From Pedobacter glucosidilyticus DSM 23534 (GTDB lineage: Bacteria; Bacteroidota; Bacteroidia; Sphingobacteriales; Sphingobacteriaceae), in assembly GCF_000425145.1 (NCBI RefSeq), contig NZ_AULF01000016.1, positions 1 to 64,000 of the forward strand: 64,000 nt of DNA. Direction: 5' to 3'. Within the stretch, counting starts at the first letter, position 1; each line of letters opens with the position of its first letter. Of the stretch, positions 55,547 to 64,000 are shown one piece after another. Made by a program: the position numbers and the translations under genes. The notes under the pieces were generated by a model that was not told the origin of the DNA, did not search any database, and saw nothing but the letters and a program-made list of their open reading frames with translations.

Positions 55547-55875
55547 AGAAAGCAGAAATAAAACTAACGATAGAGCTTGATGATAATAATGTTCCTGAAA
55601 ATATTACTTGGGAATCTAGTGATGCAGAAAACAAAGAAGCTTTGGCAGTAAAATCAATGATGTTAGCCTTATGGGATCATAATTTTAAAAATAGTTTAAG
55701 AATTGATTTGTGGACGAAAGATATGCCTGTAGATGAAATGAAGAGATTCTTTTATGAGACTTTACAAACCATGGCCGATAGTTTTTTAAGAGCTACAGGA
55801 GAAAAAAATATTGTTGAAGATTTAAGAGATTACTGTGCCCATTTTGCAGAAAAAATGGAAATCATGGAGAAATAA
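55543..55875 (+). CDS. gldC: Gliding motility protein GldC
   Basis: From ATG 55543 the protein has 110 residues: KKAEIKLTIELDDNNVPENI, ITWESSDAENKEALAVKSM, LWTKDMPVDEMKRFFYETL and a final DYCAHFAEKMEIMEK. These match GldC, a small cytoplasmic protein found across Bacteroidota gliders and non-gliders, which supports gliding but is not a core type IX secretion part. The start overlaps the previous stop (ATGA). A longer frame from 55474 runs through the membrane-protein gene and is rejected. GldB is not adjacent. Confidence 0.88.
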   Translation: MKKAEIKLTIELDDNNVPENITWESSDAENKEALAVKSMMLALWDHNFKNSLRIDLWTKDMPVDEMKRFFYETLQTMADSFLRATGEKNIVEDLRDYCAHFAEKMEIMEK

Positions 55876-55883
55876 TCAAAAAT

Positions 55884-55918
55884 AAAAAGCAGACTGGATT
55901 AATCCATGTCTGCTTTTT
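55884..55918. terminator. Bidirectional terminator of gldC and the acyl-CoA ligase
   Basis: AAAAGCAGAC (55885-55894) pairs with GTCTGCTTTT (55908-55917), with an inner GGATT/AATCC extension. It overlaps the last codons of the ligase on the minus strand. Confidence 0.8.
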
Positions 55919-57812
55919 CTAAATACATATCCTCAATAGCTTCAGCGTATTTTTTCTCAATCACTTTACGCTTTGCTTTCATGGTTGGTGTCATCTCACC
56001 TTCTTCAATACTAAAAGGGTTTCTTTTAATTTTAAAGTTTTTGATACGCTCAAACTTGGCTAATTCGTTAGAGAAGCGTTTAATATCATCTTCAATCCAT
56101 TTATGAATAGTTTCATCTTCAATAAATAGATCAGCTTGCTCAAAAAAACTGTTATTTAAATTGAAAGTTTCTTGCATCGTTTCTCTGGCAGGGGTGATGA
56201 TAGCTGTAACGTATTCTTTTTTGTCGCCAATGAGGAAAACACTTTCAATTTTAGGACTTTTTAAATAGGTATTTTCAACTGGTGTTGGATAAATGTTTTT
56301 ACCGAAAGCATTTACCAGCATATTCTTTAACCTATCTGTAATTTGCAGGTTGCCTTTGTAAAATCTCCCTATATCTCCGGTGTGGAACCAGCCTTCAATA
56401 TCAATAACAGAAGCAGTTTCTAAAGGCTTGTTCCAATAACCCTGCATCACACAATGTCCTCTTACACAAATTTCTCCTTCTTTGCTGGTATAATCTTCTT
56501 TAAAGGTGTCATGTGTTTGAATAGTTATAAACTCTTTAGTTTCTACATCTTGTATACCAACTTCTATCCCCGGAATTACCCTACCAACGGTGCCATAAAC
56601 CTGACGTTGGTATTCTGTAACAGACATTACTGGCGAGGTTTCTGTTAAACCAAAACCTTCCAAAATTTTGATACCTAGGTTTCCGAAAAACTCACCTACG
56701 TTTTTAGGTAAGGCAGCTCCGCCTGATATCATAAATTTTAATCGTCCGCCAGTTTTTTCTTTTATTTTACTAAAAACCAGTTTTTCTGCAATATTTTGTT
56801 TTAATGATAATAGGAAACCTGGAGTTTTACCAGATTCTAAAACCATACGATGTGCTTGTCCAACTTCCAAAGCCCATAAGAATATTTTAGCTTTTGTGCC
56901 ACCGGCTGCTGTTCCGCTTTTAATGGCTTTATCATGTATTTTTTCCAGTAGTCTGGGTACGCAAGACATTACCGTTGGTTTTACTTCTCCCATATTGCTG
57001 GCTAGAAGCTCTAGACTTTGCGCAAAAGCTATTTGGCAACCTACCGTACAGCAAACATGATAAGTTGCTGTTCTTTCAAAAACATGAGATAGGGGTAAGA
57101 AGGATAAAAATAAATCGTTCTTATCTATAACTGGAATTTGCTCTAAACAAACTTTAACATTTTCAACAAAGTTAGCGTGGCTAAGCATAACGCCTTTAGG
57201 GGTACCAGTTGTACCTGATGTATAAATTAATGCAGATAAATCATTAGGTAAAACAGCTGCTCTGGCTAAAGTTATTTCGGCTTGATTTTTATTTACAGAT
57301 AAGCGTCCTTCCTGTATAAGTTCATCGAAACTAATTACACCAGCTTGTAAATCGGCTTTTTCAATAATTTTATGATAATCGTCAAAGTTGGCTACGATTC
57401 TAATTAAGGAAGGGCAATTATTCGCAATTTTTATGATTTTCTTTAATAAGAAGTGAGTTCCTACCAAGAGAGTTTTTATACCCGAATCATTAATAATATA
57501 TTCTATTTCATGTTCTGTAAGCGTAGGATAAATGGAGGTATTTATAGCACCTAGTTGTTGTAAGCCTTGGTCGAAAAATACATATTCAGGGCAGTTTTCT
57601 AGAATAAAGCCAAGCCTGTCTCCCTTCTTAATTCCCATTTCTAAGAGGTAAGAAGATACTGCATCAGCATTTTCTAAGGTTTTTTGGTAAGATATTTCTT
57701 CCCAATAATCCTTTACCTTTCTTTTAAGAAAGGTACGGTCAGCAGGATGAATTTTATCGACAACATTTCTTAATAAATGCGGTATAGTAGTTTTCTCTGT
57801 TATTAAATTCAT
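55899..57812 (-). CDS. Long-chain acyl-CoA synthetase (AMP-forming)
   Basis: This 637-residue ANL-superfamily enzyme activates fatty acids to acyl-CoA. Motifs are LIYTSGTTGTPKGVMLSH (P-loop), FLPLSHVFERT, FGLTETSPVMS, GWFHTGDIGRF and DRLKNMLVNAFGKNIYP. The size and the ERT segment after LPLSHVF place it with the FadD15/long-chain type found in Bacteroidota. It is single, on the minus strand, 120 bp from iscA, with a terminator between, so it is a separate transcript. Confidence 0.92.
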   Translation of the reverse strand: MNLITEKTTIPHLLRNVVDKIHPADRTFLKRKVKDYWEEISYQKTLENADAVSSYLLEMGIKKGDRLGFILENCPEYVFFDQGLQQLGAINTSIYPTLTEHEIEYIINDSGIKTLLVGTHFLLKKIIKIANNCPSLIRIVANFDDYHKIIEKADLQAGVISFDELIQEGRLSVNKNQAEITLARAAVLPNDLSALIYTSGTTGTPKGVMLSHANFVENVKVCLEQIPVIDKNDLFLSFLPLSHVFERTATYHVCCTVGCQIAFAQSLELLASNMGEVKPTVMSCVPRLLEKIHDKAIKSGTAAGGTKAKIFLWALEVGQAHRMVLESGKTPGFLLSLKQNIAEKLVFSKIKEKTGGRLKFMISGGAALPKNVGEFFGNLGIKILEGFGLTETSPVMSVTEYQRQVYGTVGRVIPGIEVGIQDVETKEFITIQTHDTFKEDYTSKEGEICVRGHCVMQGYWNKPLETASVIDIEGWFHTGDIGRFYKGNLQITDRLKNMLVNAFGKNIYPTPVENTYLKSPKIESVFLIGDKKEYVTAIITPARETMQETFNLNNSFFEQADLFIEDETIHKWIEDDIKRFSNELAKFERIKNFKIKRNPFSIEEGEMTPTMKAKRKVIEKKYAEAIEDMYLEKADMD

Positions 57813-57874
57813 TTTAATAAAGACTTTTTATAACTGGTTGTTTAAAGACAATATTATGTTATTTAAAGTAATAA

Positions 57875-57908
57875 AACAACAAAAGGCATCCTTTATAGAA
57901 TGCCTTTT
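57875..57908 (-). terminator. Terminator downstream of iscA
   Basis: AAAAGGCAT (57881-57889) pairs with ATGCCTTTT (57900-57908). On the minus strand the stem is followed by T-rich sequence. Confidence 0.75.
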
Positions 57909-57931
57909 AATATTGTAATATCAATAATACT

Positions 57932-58258
57932 TTATACAGAGAAGCTTTCGCCGCATCCGCAGGTTCTGCTAGCGTTTGGATTGATAAAGTTAAATCCTTT
58001 GCCATTTAAACCATCAGAAAAATCAAGTTCGGTGCCAGCTAAATAAAGAAAAGATTTCATGTCTAAAACAATCTTAACTCCTTTATCTTCAAAAGCTTGG
58101 TCTCCTTTTTGAGTTTCGTTATCAAAATCCATATTATAAGATAAACCAGAACAACCACCACCTTTAACAGAAACTCTTAAAAAATAAGAACTATCTAGGC
58201 TAGCTTCTGACATCAGCTCCTCTACTTTTTGCTTTGCTTTATCTGTTATTGTAACCAT
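57932..58258 (-). CDS. iscA: A-type Fe-S carrier (IscA/HesB family)
   Basis: The 108-residue protein has the three cluster-binding cysteines: Cys36 in KGGGCSGLSY and Cys100/Cys102 in RTCGCGESF. It accepts Fe-S clusters from the IscU scaffold and delivers them to targets. It ends the iscS-iscU-iscA run, 73 nt after iscU. The distinction between IscA, ErpA and SufA cannot be made from sequence alone; context favours an Isc role. Confidence 0.9.
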   Translation of the reverse strand: MVTITDKAKQKVEELMSEASLDSSYFLRVSVKGGGCSGLSYNMDFDNETQKGDQAFEDKGVKIVLDMKSFLYLAGTELDFSDGLNGKGFNFINPNASRTCGCGESFSV

Positions 58259-58331
58259 ATTTTTTAGTATTGGGTATTAAGTAATGAGTACTGCGAAGTC
58301 TCATTACGCAATACGTTAAACGCAATACAAA

Positions 58332-58745
58332 TTAATGATGTGATTTTTCCAACTCTAAAGCTGGTAAACCATTTTTAACTCTGTAATCATTGATTGCAGA
58401 CTTGATTGCATCTTCTGCTAAAACTGAACAGTGAATTTTTACCGGAGGTAAAGCAAGTTCTTCTACAATATCCATGTTATCAATAGTGATAGCATCATCA
58501 ATAGATTTGCCTTTTAACCACTCTGTAGCTAAAGAAGAAGAAGCAATTGCAGAACCACAACCAAAAGTTTTAAACTTTGCATCAGTAATGATATTGTTTT
58601 CATCAACTTCGATCTGTAAGCGCATTACGTCGCCACACTCTGGTGCACCAACTAAACCTGTACCTACATTTTTTTTGCTTTTATCTAAAGTACCCACGTT
58701 TCTTGGGTTACTGTAGTGGTCGATTACTTTATCTGAATATGCCAT
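58332..58745 (-). CDS. iscU: Fe-S cluster scaffold IscU
   Basis: The 137-residue scaffold assembles 2Fe-2S clusters with sulfur from IscS. The ligands are Cys37 (APECGD, with the conserved Asp39), Cys63 (FGCGSAIASSS) and Cys106 (IHCSVLAEDAI), and His105 is present. The motif LPPVK at about 99-103 is the HscA recognition site, and hscA lies about 6 kb away. It sits between iscS (131 nt) and iscA (73 nt). Confidence 0.95.
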   Translation of the reverse strand: MAYSDKVIDHYSNPRNVGTLDKSKKNVGTGLVGAPECGDVMRLQIEVDENNIITDAKFKTFGCGSAIASSSLATEWLKGKSIDDAITIDNMDIVEELALPPVKIHCSVLAEDAIKSAINDYRVKNGLPALELEKSHH

Positions 58746-58876
58746 TTTATTTAAGATTTAAGATTTACGACTTTCAATCTAGAGCCGTAAATCAGTGTTT
58801 ACATTTTTATGTTAATCTAATTTTAGATTTCATAAGTGAAAATCCAAAATCGTAATTCATTTATTCGTAATTAAGA

Positions 58877-60091
58877 TTAATGTTCTGCCCATTCAATAGA
58901 ATCTAAGTCTATTCCTTCTTTAAACATTTCCCAAAGCGGAGAAAGTTCTCTTAAGTGGTTAACAGCTTTTTTAGTGTTTTCTATTGCAAAATCAACTTCT
59001 TCTTCTGTTGTAAAGCGTCCTAATCCAAATCTGATAGAAGAATGTGCTAAATCATCAGATAAACCAAGATTTTTTAACACATAAGAAGGTTCTAAAGATG
59101 CTGATGTACAGGCAGAACCAGAAGAAACTGCCATGTCTTTCATAGCCATCATTAATCCTTCACCTTCAACGTATTTGAAAGAGATATTAGTTGTATGAGG
59201 CAATCTATTTTGTTTGTTACCATTAACGTAAGACTCTTCTAATTCTATCAAACTGTTCTCTAGTTTATCTCTTAAAGCAGAAAGCCTTTTAGCATCTTGT
59301 TCCATTTCTAATTGGCAAAGTTCGCAAGCTTTACCAAAGCCCACAATACCAGGAACGTTTAATGTGCCAGAGCGCATGCCTCTTTCGTGGCCACCGCCAT
59401 CCATTTGAGAGGTTACTTTAACTCTTGGATTTTTTCTTCTTACGTAAAGTGCACCAACACCTTTTGGTCCATACATTTTATGACCTGTAAAAGCCATCAA
59501 ATCAATACCATCTTCATTTACATTAACAGGTATTTTACCTACTGCTTGTGTAGCATCAGAGAAAAATAAGGCTCCGTGTTTGTGTGCTATAGCAGATATT
59601 TCTTTTATAGGTTGGATAACACCAATTTCGTTATTTCCGTACATCACAGAAACTAAGATGGTTTGAGGAGTCATAGCTGCCTCTAATTTTTGTAAATCTA
59701 GTAAGCCATCAGACTCTACTTCAAGGTACGTAACCTGAGCGCCCAATTTTTCTAAGTGTTTACAAGTGTCTAAAACAGCTTTATGCTCAGTTGTTAAGGT
59801 AATGATATGATTACCTTTGTCTTTATACATTTCGTAAACGCCTTTGATAGCTAAGTTGTCAGACTCTGTAGCGCCAGAAGTGAAAATGATTTCTTTTTCT
59901 GAAGCACCAATCAATTTTGCAACTTGTTCACGAGCATAATCAACAGCCTCTTCTGCAACCCAGCCAAATGGATGGTTTCTGCTGGCAGCATTTCCAAATT
60001 TTTGAGTGAAATAAGGTAGCATCGCTTCTAGTACCCTAGGGTCCATAGGCGTTGTAGCATTATTATCTAGATATATGGGTGTAGTTAACAT
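58877..60091 (-). CDS. iscS: Cysteine desulfurase IscS
   Basis: This PLP enzyme strips sulfur from cysteine for Fe-S clusters and tRNA thiolation. The 404 residues show [49 protein letters not shown], the Lys site [11 protein letters not shown], and the mobile-loop Cys in [18 protein letters not shown]-terminal [13 protein letters not shown] follows the IscS type. It leads iscS-iscU-iscA; no iscR repressor or ferredoxin is seen. Promoter box 60127-60134. Confidence 0.95.
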   Translation of the reverse strand: MLTTPIYLDNNATTPMDPRVLEAMLPYFTQKFGNAASRNHPFGWVAEEAVDYAREQVAKLIGASEKEIIFTSGATESDNLAIKGVYEMYKDKGNHIITLTTEHKAVLDTCKHLEKLGAQVTYLEVESDGLLDLQKLEAAMTPQTILVSVMYGNNEIGVIQPIKEISAIAHKHGALFFSDATQAVGKIPVNVNEDGIDLMAFTGHKMYGPKGVGALYVRRKNPRVKVTSQMDGGGHERGMRSGTLNVPGIVGFGKACELCQLEMEQDAKRLSALRDKLENSLIELEESYVNGNKQNRLPHTTNISFKYVEGEGLMMAMKDMAVSSGSACTSASLEPSYVLKNLGLSDDLAHSSIRFGLGRFTTEEEVDFAIENTKKAVNHLRELSPLWEMFKEGIDLDSIEWAEH

Positions 60092-60126
60092 CTTGTGTAT
60101 TATTTAGAATTATTTTAAATCAATAA

Positions 60127-60134
60127 CAAAGATA
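60127..60134 (-). promoter_or_regulatory. iscS -7 box (TATCTTTG)
   Basis: Perfect minus-strand TAnnTTTG, about 35 bases before the iscS ATG. Confidence 0.6.
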
Positions 60135-60212
60135 AGAAAAAAGTTTTGGAGAGGGTATATATATTGTCTATATAGCTATAGGTAAATTAGTCATAAAAAT
60201 GCAATTTTGAGT

Positions 60213-60614
60213 ATGAAGAAATTAGACCACGTAGGTATTGCAGTACAGAATTTGAAAGATGCTATCCCGGTTTTCGAAGCTGTTATGAATACGAAAGTTT
60301 ACAAAGAGGAAGATGTGCCAGAACAACAAGTGAGAACTGTTTTTTTACAAGCCGGAGAAAGTAAAATTGAACTCTTGGAAGCATTAAGTGATGAAAGTGC
60401 TATTGCTAAATTTATAAATAAGAAAGGGGAGGGTGTGCATCATTTGGCTTTTGAAGTTGATGATATTTTTGAAGAGATTAAAAGACTGCAAGCTTTAGGT
60501 TATGAACTGATTAATCCTGAACCCAGAAAAGGTGCTGATGATAAATGGATTGCCTTCTTACATCCTAAAAATACTAAGGGTGTTTTGATAGAAATTTGCC
60601 AGCAAATAGGGTAA
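60213..60614 (+). CDS. mce: Methylmalonyl-CoA epimerase
   Basis: The 133-residue glyoxalase-fold protein interconverts (R)- and (S)-methylmalonyl-CoA in propionate metabolism. It shows KKLDHVGIAVQNL (metal His), ESKIELLEAL, GVHHLAFEVDD (second His) and NTKGVLIEICQQ (Glu ligand). The ATG at 60213 is used; the TTG at 60207 is part of a CAATTTTG sequence resembling a promoter box. Methylmalonyl-CoA mutase is not in the window. Confidence 0.92.
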   Translation: MKKLDHVGIAVQNLKDAIPVFEAVMNTKVYKEEDVPEQQVRTVFLQAGESKIELLEALSDESAIAKFINKKGEGVHHLAFEVDDIFEEIKRLQALGYELINPEPRKGADDKWIAFLHPKNTKGVLIEICQQIG

Positions 60615-60635
60615 TTCAAAAAAAAGTAGAATTCA

Positions 60636-60668
60636 TTTGAATTTTCAGATAATAAATTAATATATTTG
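60636..60668 (+). promoter_or_regulatory. rpmE2 promoter, full -33/-7 match
   Basis: TTTG (60636-60639), a 21-base spacer and TATATTTG (60661-60668). It leaves a leader of about 33 nt with GGGACTGAAAGGAACTGA, long enough for regulation, unlike most neighbours. Confidence 0.7.
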
Positions 60669-60706
60669 CCCCTCTTAAAAATGGGACTGAAAGGAACTGA
60701 AATATA

Positions 60707-60955
60707 ATGAAAAAAGATTTGCATCCATCAAACTACAGATTAGTTGTTTTTAAAGATATGTCTAACGAATATGCTTTCTTAACTAAATCTTGTATCAATA
60801 CAAACGAAACCGTTAAATGGGAAGACGGTAATGAGTACCCTCTAGTAAAATTAGAGATTTCTCATACTTCACACCCTTTTTACACTGGTAAAATGAAGTT
60901 GGTAGATACTGCCGGACGTATTGATAAATTCAAAAATCGTTACGCAAAAAAATAA
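60707..60955 (+). CDS. rpmE2: 50S ribosomal protein L31 type B
   Basis: The 82-residue protein matches L31 type [21 protein letters not shown], the [25 protein letters not shown] region (shown as [10 protein letters not shown] and DTAGRIDKF) and the final RYAKK. Type B lacks the zinc CxxC pairs of type A; only one Cys is present. It is often the sole or the zinc-independent L31. It is flanked by its own promoter and terminator. Confidence 0.94.
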   Translation: MKKDLHPSNYRLVVFKDMSNEYAFLTKSCINTNETVKWEDGNEYPLVKLEISHTSHPFYTGKMKLVDTAGRIDKFKNRYAKK

Positions 60956-60979
60956 TTTCATAGAAAAGATATTTTTTAT

Positions 60980-61017
60980 AAAGTCTCGGCTAGTTTGTCG
61001 GGACTTTTTTGTTTTTT
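60980..61017 (+). terminator. rpmE2 terminator
   Basis: AAAGTCTCG (60980-60988) pairs with CGGGACTTT (60999-61007) with one G-T pair, followed by a long T tract. Confidence 0.85.
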
Positions 61018-61023
61018 TGCAGC

Positions 61024-62208
61024 ATGGCAGTCATTCTATTTGATGATCAATCCAGGGAAAGTTTATTCCCTTTGACATTTACCCGCCCAGTAGCAGACCT
61101 TAGAATTGGTATACTCACCATTTCAAAAAAATGGGAGCATTATTTCCAACAAGAATCATCTTACTTAACCAAAGATTATCTTCAGATCAAATATCCAACG
61201 CTAATTCAAGCACAGAATATTTTTATTAATGGTTCTGTTCTTCCAAATAAATCCTTATTAGAAGCTATTGATGCTTTAAAAGAGGCAGAGCTTTTGATTA
61301 AGGATGATATTATTTTGGCTATTAAATTAGCTGAAACAGATGCAAAAACTTTTAATCTTCATGATTTAGGTAAATATGCTAAGGTAAATTTTGAAGGTGC
61401 TTTTACCAAATTGGCTTATCCTGAAGATATTTTTAAATATAACGACCAAGAGATAAGAGCAGATTTTGATTTGTTAACCAAAAACAGAACATCAGCTACT
61501 TTAAGTAATACCAATACCATTATAGGCGAGCGTATTTTTATTGAGGAAGGTGTGGAAGCAGAATGCTCTTCATTTAATACTAAAAATGGTCCTATATATT
61601 TGGGTAAAAATGCTCAGGTTTGGGAAGGTACACATATAAGAGGAAGTTTTGCGCTTTGCCATGATTCTCAGGTTAAAATGGGAGGTAAAATATATGGAGG
61701 AACAACTATTGGACCTTATTGTAGAGTTGGTGGAGAAATTAATAATGCTGTTATCTGGGGGCGCTCATCAAAAGGGCATGATGGTTATTTAGGAAACGCT
61801 GTTGTAGGAGAGTGGTGTAATATAGGTGCGGATTCTAATAACTCTAATCTCAAAAATAATTACGACGAGGTAAAACTATGGGATTATAACAGCCAAAGAT
61901 TTAGAAAAACTGGTTTGCAATTTTGTGGCTTAATTATGGCAGACCATGCCAAATGCGGTATCAATACCATGTTTAATACAGGAACTGTAGTAGGTGTTAG
62001 CGCTAATGTATTTGGTGCGGGTTTCCCTAGAAACTTTGTGCCGGATTTTGCCTGGGGTGGCGCACATGGTTTTGAGGTTTACCAATTAAAAAAAATGTTT
62101 ATTACCGCAGAGGAAGTTTTTAAAAGAAGAGATCACATCTTTAATGATGTTGAAAAAGATATATTAACACATATTTTCAATTATACAGAAGCATACAGAA
62201 GATTTTAA
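61024..62208 (+). CDS. GlmU-family sugar nucleotidyltransferase-like protein
   Basis: From ATG 61024 the protein has 394 residues. The N-terminus (VILFDDQSRESLFPLTFTRPVADLRIGI) is the Bacteroidota GlmU-like form, with TRP rather than the usual nucleotide-binding GxGTRM. The C-terminal half (about 160-370) is a left-handed beta-helix with hexapeptide repeats, such as GPIYLGKNAQVWEGTHIRG and NTMFNTGTVVGVSANVFG. It is proposed to be a nucleotidyl or acyltransferase on a sugar. Loss of the pyrophosphorylase signature makes the first activity doubtful. It is one base from tpiA, co-transcribed. Confidence 0.8.
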   Translation: MAVILFDDQSRESLFPLTFTRPVADLRIGILTISKKWEHYFQQESSYLTKDYLQIKYPTLIQAQNIFINGSVLPNKSLLEAIDALKEAELLIKDDIILAIKLAETDAKTFNLHDLGKYAKVNFEGAFTKLAYPEDIFKYNDQEIRADFDLLTKNRTSATLSNTNTIIGERIFIEEGVEAECSSFNTKNGPIYLGKNAQVWEGTHIRGSFALCHDSQVKMGGKIYGGTTIGPYCRVGGEINNAVIWGRSSKGHDGYLGNAVVGEWCNIGADSNNSNLKNNYDEVKLWDYNSQRFRKTGLQFCGLIMADHAKCGINTMFNTGTVVGVSANVFGAGFPRNFVPDFAWGGAHGFEVYQLKKMFITAEEVFKRRDHIFNDVEKDILTHIFNYTEAYRRF

Positions 62209-62209
62209 C

Positions 62210-62977
62210 ATGAGAAAAAAAATAGTTGCAGGAAACTGGAAAATGAATAAAGATTATACCGAGGGAATGAGTTTATTTTCTGAGGTAGTAAATATGGTAA
62301 ATGATGAGGTACAAGGCCAGCAAGAGGTTGTTGTTTGTGCACCTTATATCCATTTACATAGCTTAGTAGCTTTAGGTAAAGGTAATCAAAAGGTTGCTGT
62401 TGGTGCACAAAACTGTCATCAAGAAGCAGCAGGTGCTTATACAGGAGAAATTTCTGCTGGTATGCTTACATCTATAGGCGTTCAGTATGTGATTTTAGGT
62501 CACTCAGAACGTAGACAGTATTTTGGTGAGGATAATGCGCTTCTAGCTAAGAAGACTGATATCGCTTTAAAGAACAACTTAAAGCCTATATTTTGTATAG
62601 GAGAGACTTTAGAAGAACGTGAGAGTGGAAAGCATTTCGATATCATTAAATCACAATTAGCGGAAGCAACTTTCCATTTATCAGCAGCAGATTTTTCGAA
62701 ATTAGTGATTGCTTACGAGCCTGTTTGGGCAATTGGTACAGGCGTTACAGCCTCTTCTGAACAAGCACAAGAAGTACATGCTTTTATCAGAAAAGAAATA
62801 GCATCAAAATATGGAGAGGCTGTTGCAGAGGCGACAACGATTTTATATGGTGGCAGTTGTAATCCTAAAAATGCGGCAGAATTATTTTCCCAAGCAGATA
62901 TTGATGGAGGTTTAATTGGTGGTGCATCTTTAAAATCAAGAGACTTTTTAGATATCGTAAAAGTTTTCAATCAATAA
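62210..62977 (+). CDS. tpiA: Triose-phosphate isomerase
   Basis: This glycolytic enzyme interconverts glyceraldehyde-3-phosphate and dihydroxyacetone phosphate. The 255-residue barrel has AGNWKMNKD (Lys), VILGHSERRQYFGE (catalytic His), IAYEPVWAIGTG (Glu) and LYGGSCNPKNA plus GGLIGGASL (phosphate). It starts one base after the preceding stop, so the GlmU-like gene and tpiA form a transcript ending at a terminator. Confidence 0.97.
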   Translation: MRKKIVAGNWKMNKDYTEGMSLFSEVVNMVNDEVQGQQEVVVCAPYIHLHSLVALGKGNQKVAVGAQNCHQEAAGAYTGEISAGMLTSIGVQYVILGHSERRQYFGEDNALLAKKTDIALKNNLKPIFCIGETLEERESGKHFDIIKSQLAEATFHLSAADFSKLVIAYEPVWAIGTGVTASSEQAQEVHAFIRKEIASKYGEAVAEATTILYGGSCNPKNAAELFSQADIDGGLIGGASLKSRDFLDIVKVFNQ

Positions 62978-62995
62978 CCTTCATCTTAAAATTTC

Positions 62996-63037
62996 AAAAC
63001 TTACAGTATATTTATCAATAGCTGTAAGTTTTTTTTT
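62996..63037 (+). terminator. tpiA terminator
   Basis: AAAACTTACAG (62996-63006) pairs with CTGTAAGTTTT (63022-63032), then T to 63037. Confidence 0.85.
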
Positions 63038-63054
63038 GCCATAAATTCATCATC

Positions 63055-63891
63055 ATGAACTATTACGAATTGGTATTTACCCTTATTTCTGCCGAAGATT
63101 TCCATCAAGATTTACTGATTAATGAGCTTGCAGGAATAGGTTTTGACACTTTTGAAGAAACAGATTTAGGCTTTAAAGCTTACATAAAATCCGTAGACTT
63201 TGATAAAGAGCAAATAGATCAGGCTTTAAAGGCTTACCATGAAATGTTTACTTTTAATTATGAAATCAATCTTATTCCTCAGAAGAACTGGAATGAAGTG
63301 TGGGAAAGCAATTTTTCTCCGATAGAATTAAAAGATCAGATTTACATTAGGGCAACTTTTCACGAGCCTAAGCCGCATTTTCCTTATGAGATTGTGATAG
63401 ACCCAAAAATGGCTTTTGGTACCGGTCATCACCAAACTACAGTTTTAATGTTAGAATGGTTATTAGAAACGGAGTTGAAAGATAAAACTGTTTTAGATAT
63501 GGGTTGCGGTACGGGTATTTTAGCTATTCTGGCATCTAAACTAGGTGCTAAATCAGTTGATGCTATTGATTACGATGAATTGAGTTATGATAGTGCTTTA
63601 GAAAATGCTGTCTTAAATGATATTCAAAATCTTACAGCCATTTGTGGTTCTAAAGAGGTTATTCCAAGCAAAACTTATGATATTATTTTGGCTAACATCA
63701 ATAGAAATATTCTGCTAGACCAAATAGAGCGCTATGCTATTGCGTTAAAAGTAGGTGGAGAGCTGTTTATGAGTGGTTTCTATCAGGAACCCGATTTAGA
63801 AATCATTGTGGATGAAGCAAGAAAGCATGATTTGAAATTTATTTCGCATAAGGAGTTAAATAATTGGGTTTCAGCTAAATTTATAAAGTAA
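63055..63891 (+). CDS. prmA: Ribosomal protein L11 methyltransferase
   Basis: The 278-residue methyltransferase modifies L11. It has the N-terminal substrate domain (about 1-95), then PKMAFGTGHHQTTVLMLEWL, the SAM loop VLDMGCGTGILAILASK, acidic AIDYDE, and the catalytic NPPY-like ILANINRNIL motif. The order and the FGTGHH signature are those of PrmA. It is seven bases before the next gene's TTG start. Confidence 0.94.
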   Translation: MNYYELVFTLISAEDFHQDLLINELAGIGFDTFEETDLGFKAYIKSVDFDKEQIDQALKAYHEMFTFNYEINLIPQKNWNEVWESNFSPIELKDQIYIRATFHEPKPHFPYEIVIDPKMAFGTGHHQTTVLMLEWLLETELKDKTVLDMGCGTGILAILASKLGAKSVDAIDYDELSYDSALENAVLNDIQNLTAICGSKEVIPSKTYDIILANINRNILLDQIERYAIALKVGGELFMSGFYQEPDLEIIVDEARKHDLKFISHKELNNWVSAKFIK

Positions 63892-63897
63892 AAAATT

Positions 63898-64000
63898 TTG
63901 AGAGTACATTTTATCGCCATTGGGGGTGCTGCTATGCATAATTTAGCTATTGCACTACATTTAAAAGGATTTAAGGTTACAGGTTCTGATGATGTTGTTT
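63898..64000 (+). CDS. Mpl/MurC-like ligase, N-terminal part cut by window end
   Basis: From TTG 63898 the frame reads RVHFIAIGGAAMHNLAIAL, then HLKGFKVTGSDD. This is the ATP/UDP-fold start of MurC or Mpl-type ligases (HFIAIGGxAMHNLAxAL is typical of the Bacteroidota Mpl form, which attaches recycled peptides to UDP-MurNAc). Only 34 residues are visible. No nearby ATG is available in frame except the internal one at residue 13, so TTG is the likely start. Confidence 0.75.
   Translation, partial: MRVHFIAIGGAAMHNLAIALHLKGFKVTGSDDVV

Overview
The window looks like chromosome from a Bacteroidota bacterium, most likely family Sphingobacteriaceae (Pedobacter-like). The support is low GC, type III glutamine synthetase, an S46 dipeptidyl-peptidase, a Bacteroidota-type TonB, GldC, a PorU2-like C25 peptidase, methylmalonyl-CoA epimerase, and many copies of the Bacteroidota promoter box TAnnTTTG, often 4-10 nt before an ATG. 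No similarity search was possible. Product names come from reading motifs, and genus-level placement is inference.

Layout. 1-260: right end of an IS1182-type insertion sequence. 335-5288: DUF4394 lipoprotein, secreted S46 peptidase, unknown protein. 5389-11951: purM, then a nitrogen block (GSIII glutamine synthetase, ammonium transporter, outer-membrane porin). 12069-12914: TonB. 12976-17762: very AT-rich surface-polysaccharide genes (deacetylase, two methyltransferases, FemAB/GNAT-like transferase, Wzx-type flippase), meeting a 1627-residue gingipain-fold protein (PorU2-like) read from the other strand. 22738-27825: purL, trmN6, YfcE-like phosphoesterase, fbp, rnhA. 27970-28365: tRNA-His and a small lipoprotein. 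28706-30378: an ECF sigma factor translationally coupled to a membrane protein that joins an anti-sigma-like N-terminus to an outward-facing trypsin-like protease. 30450-36217: nuoABCD interrupted by purK/purE and pdxH. 36312-38571: FAD oxidoreductase, then a decaying defence/toxin-antitoxin islet (RHH antitoxin, frameshifted PemK/MazF toxin, YhcG-type nuclease remnant). 39049-50392: MORN-repeat protein, small conserved genes, lysS, an RhlE-type helicase, SDR, Smr protein, lipase. 50570-60091: hscA, pyrC, a second RhlE helicase coupled to gldC, acyl-CoA ligase, and iscA-iscU-iscS. 60213-64000: epimerase, rpmE2, GlmU-like protein, tpiA, prmA, and the start of an Mpl/MurC-like ligase.

Functional links. 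Purine synthesis is spread over three places (purM, purL, purEK). Fe-S assembly genes lie within about 10 kb around pyrC and gldC; IscU carries the LPPVK motif recognised by HscA, which is encoded nearby. The nitrogen block pairs assimilation, inner-membrane import and a probable outer-membrane pore. The candidate for a less-described system is the sigma factor with its anti-sigma-like protease fusion. Secondary points of interest are the porU2-methyltransferase pair facing the polysaccharide cluster, and the broken toxin islet.
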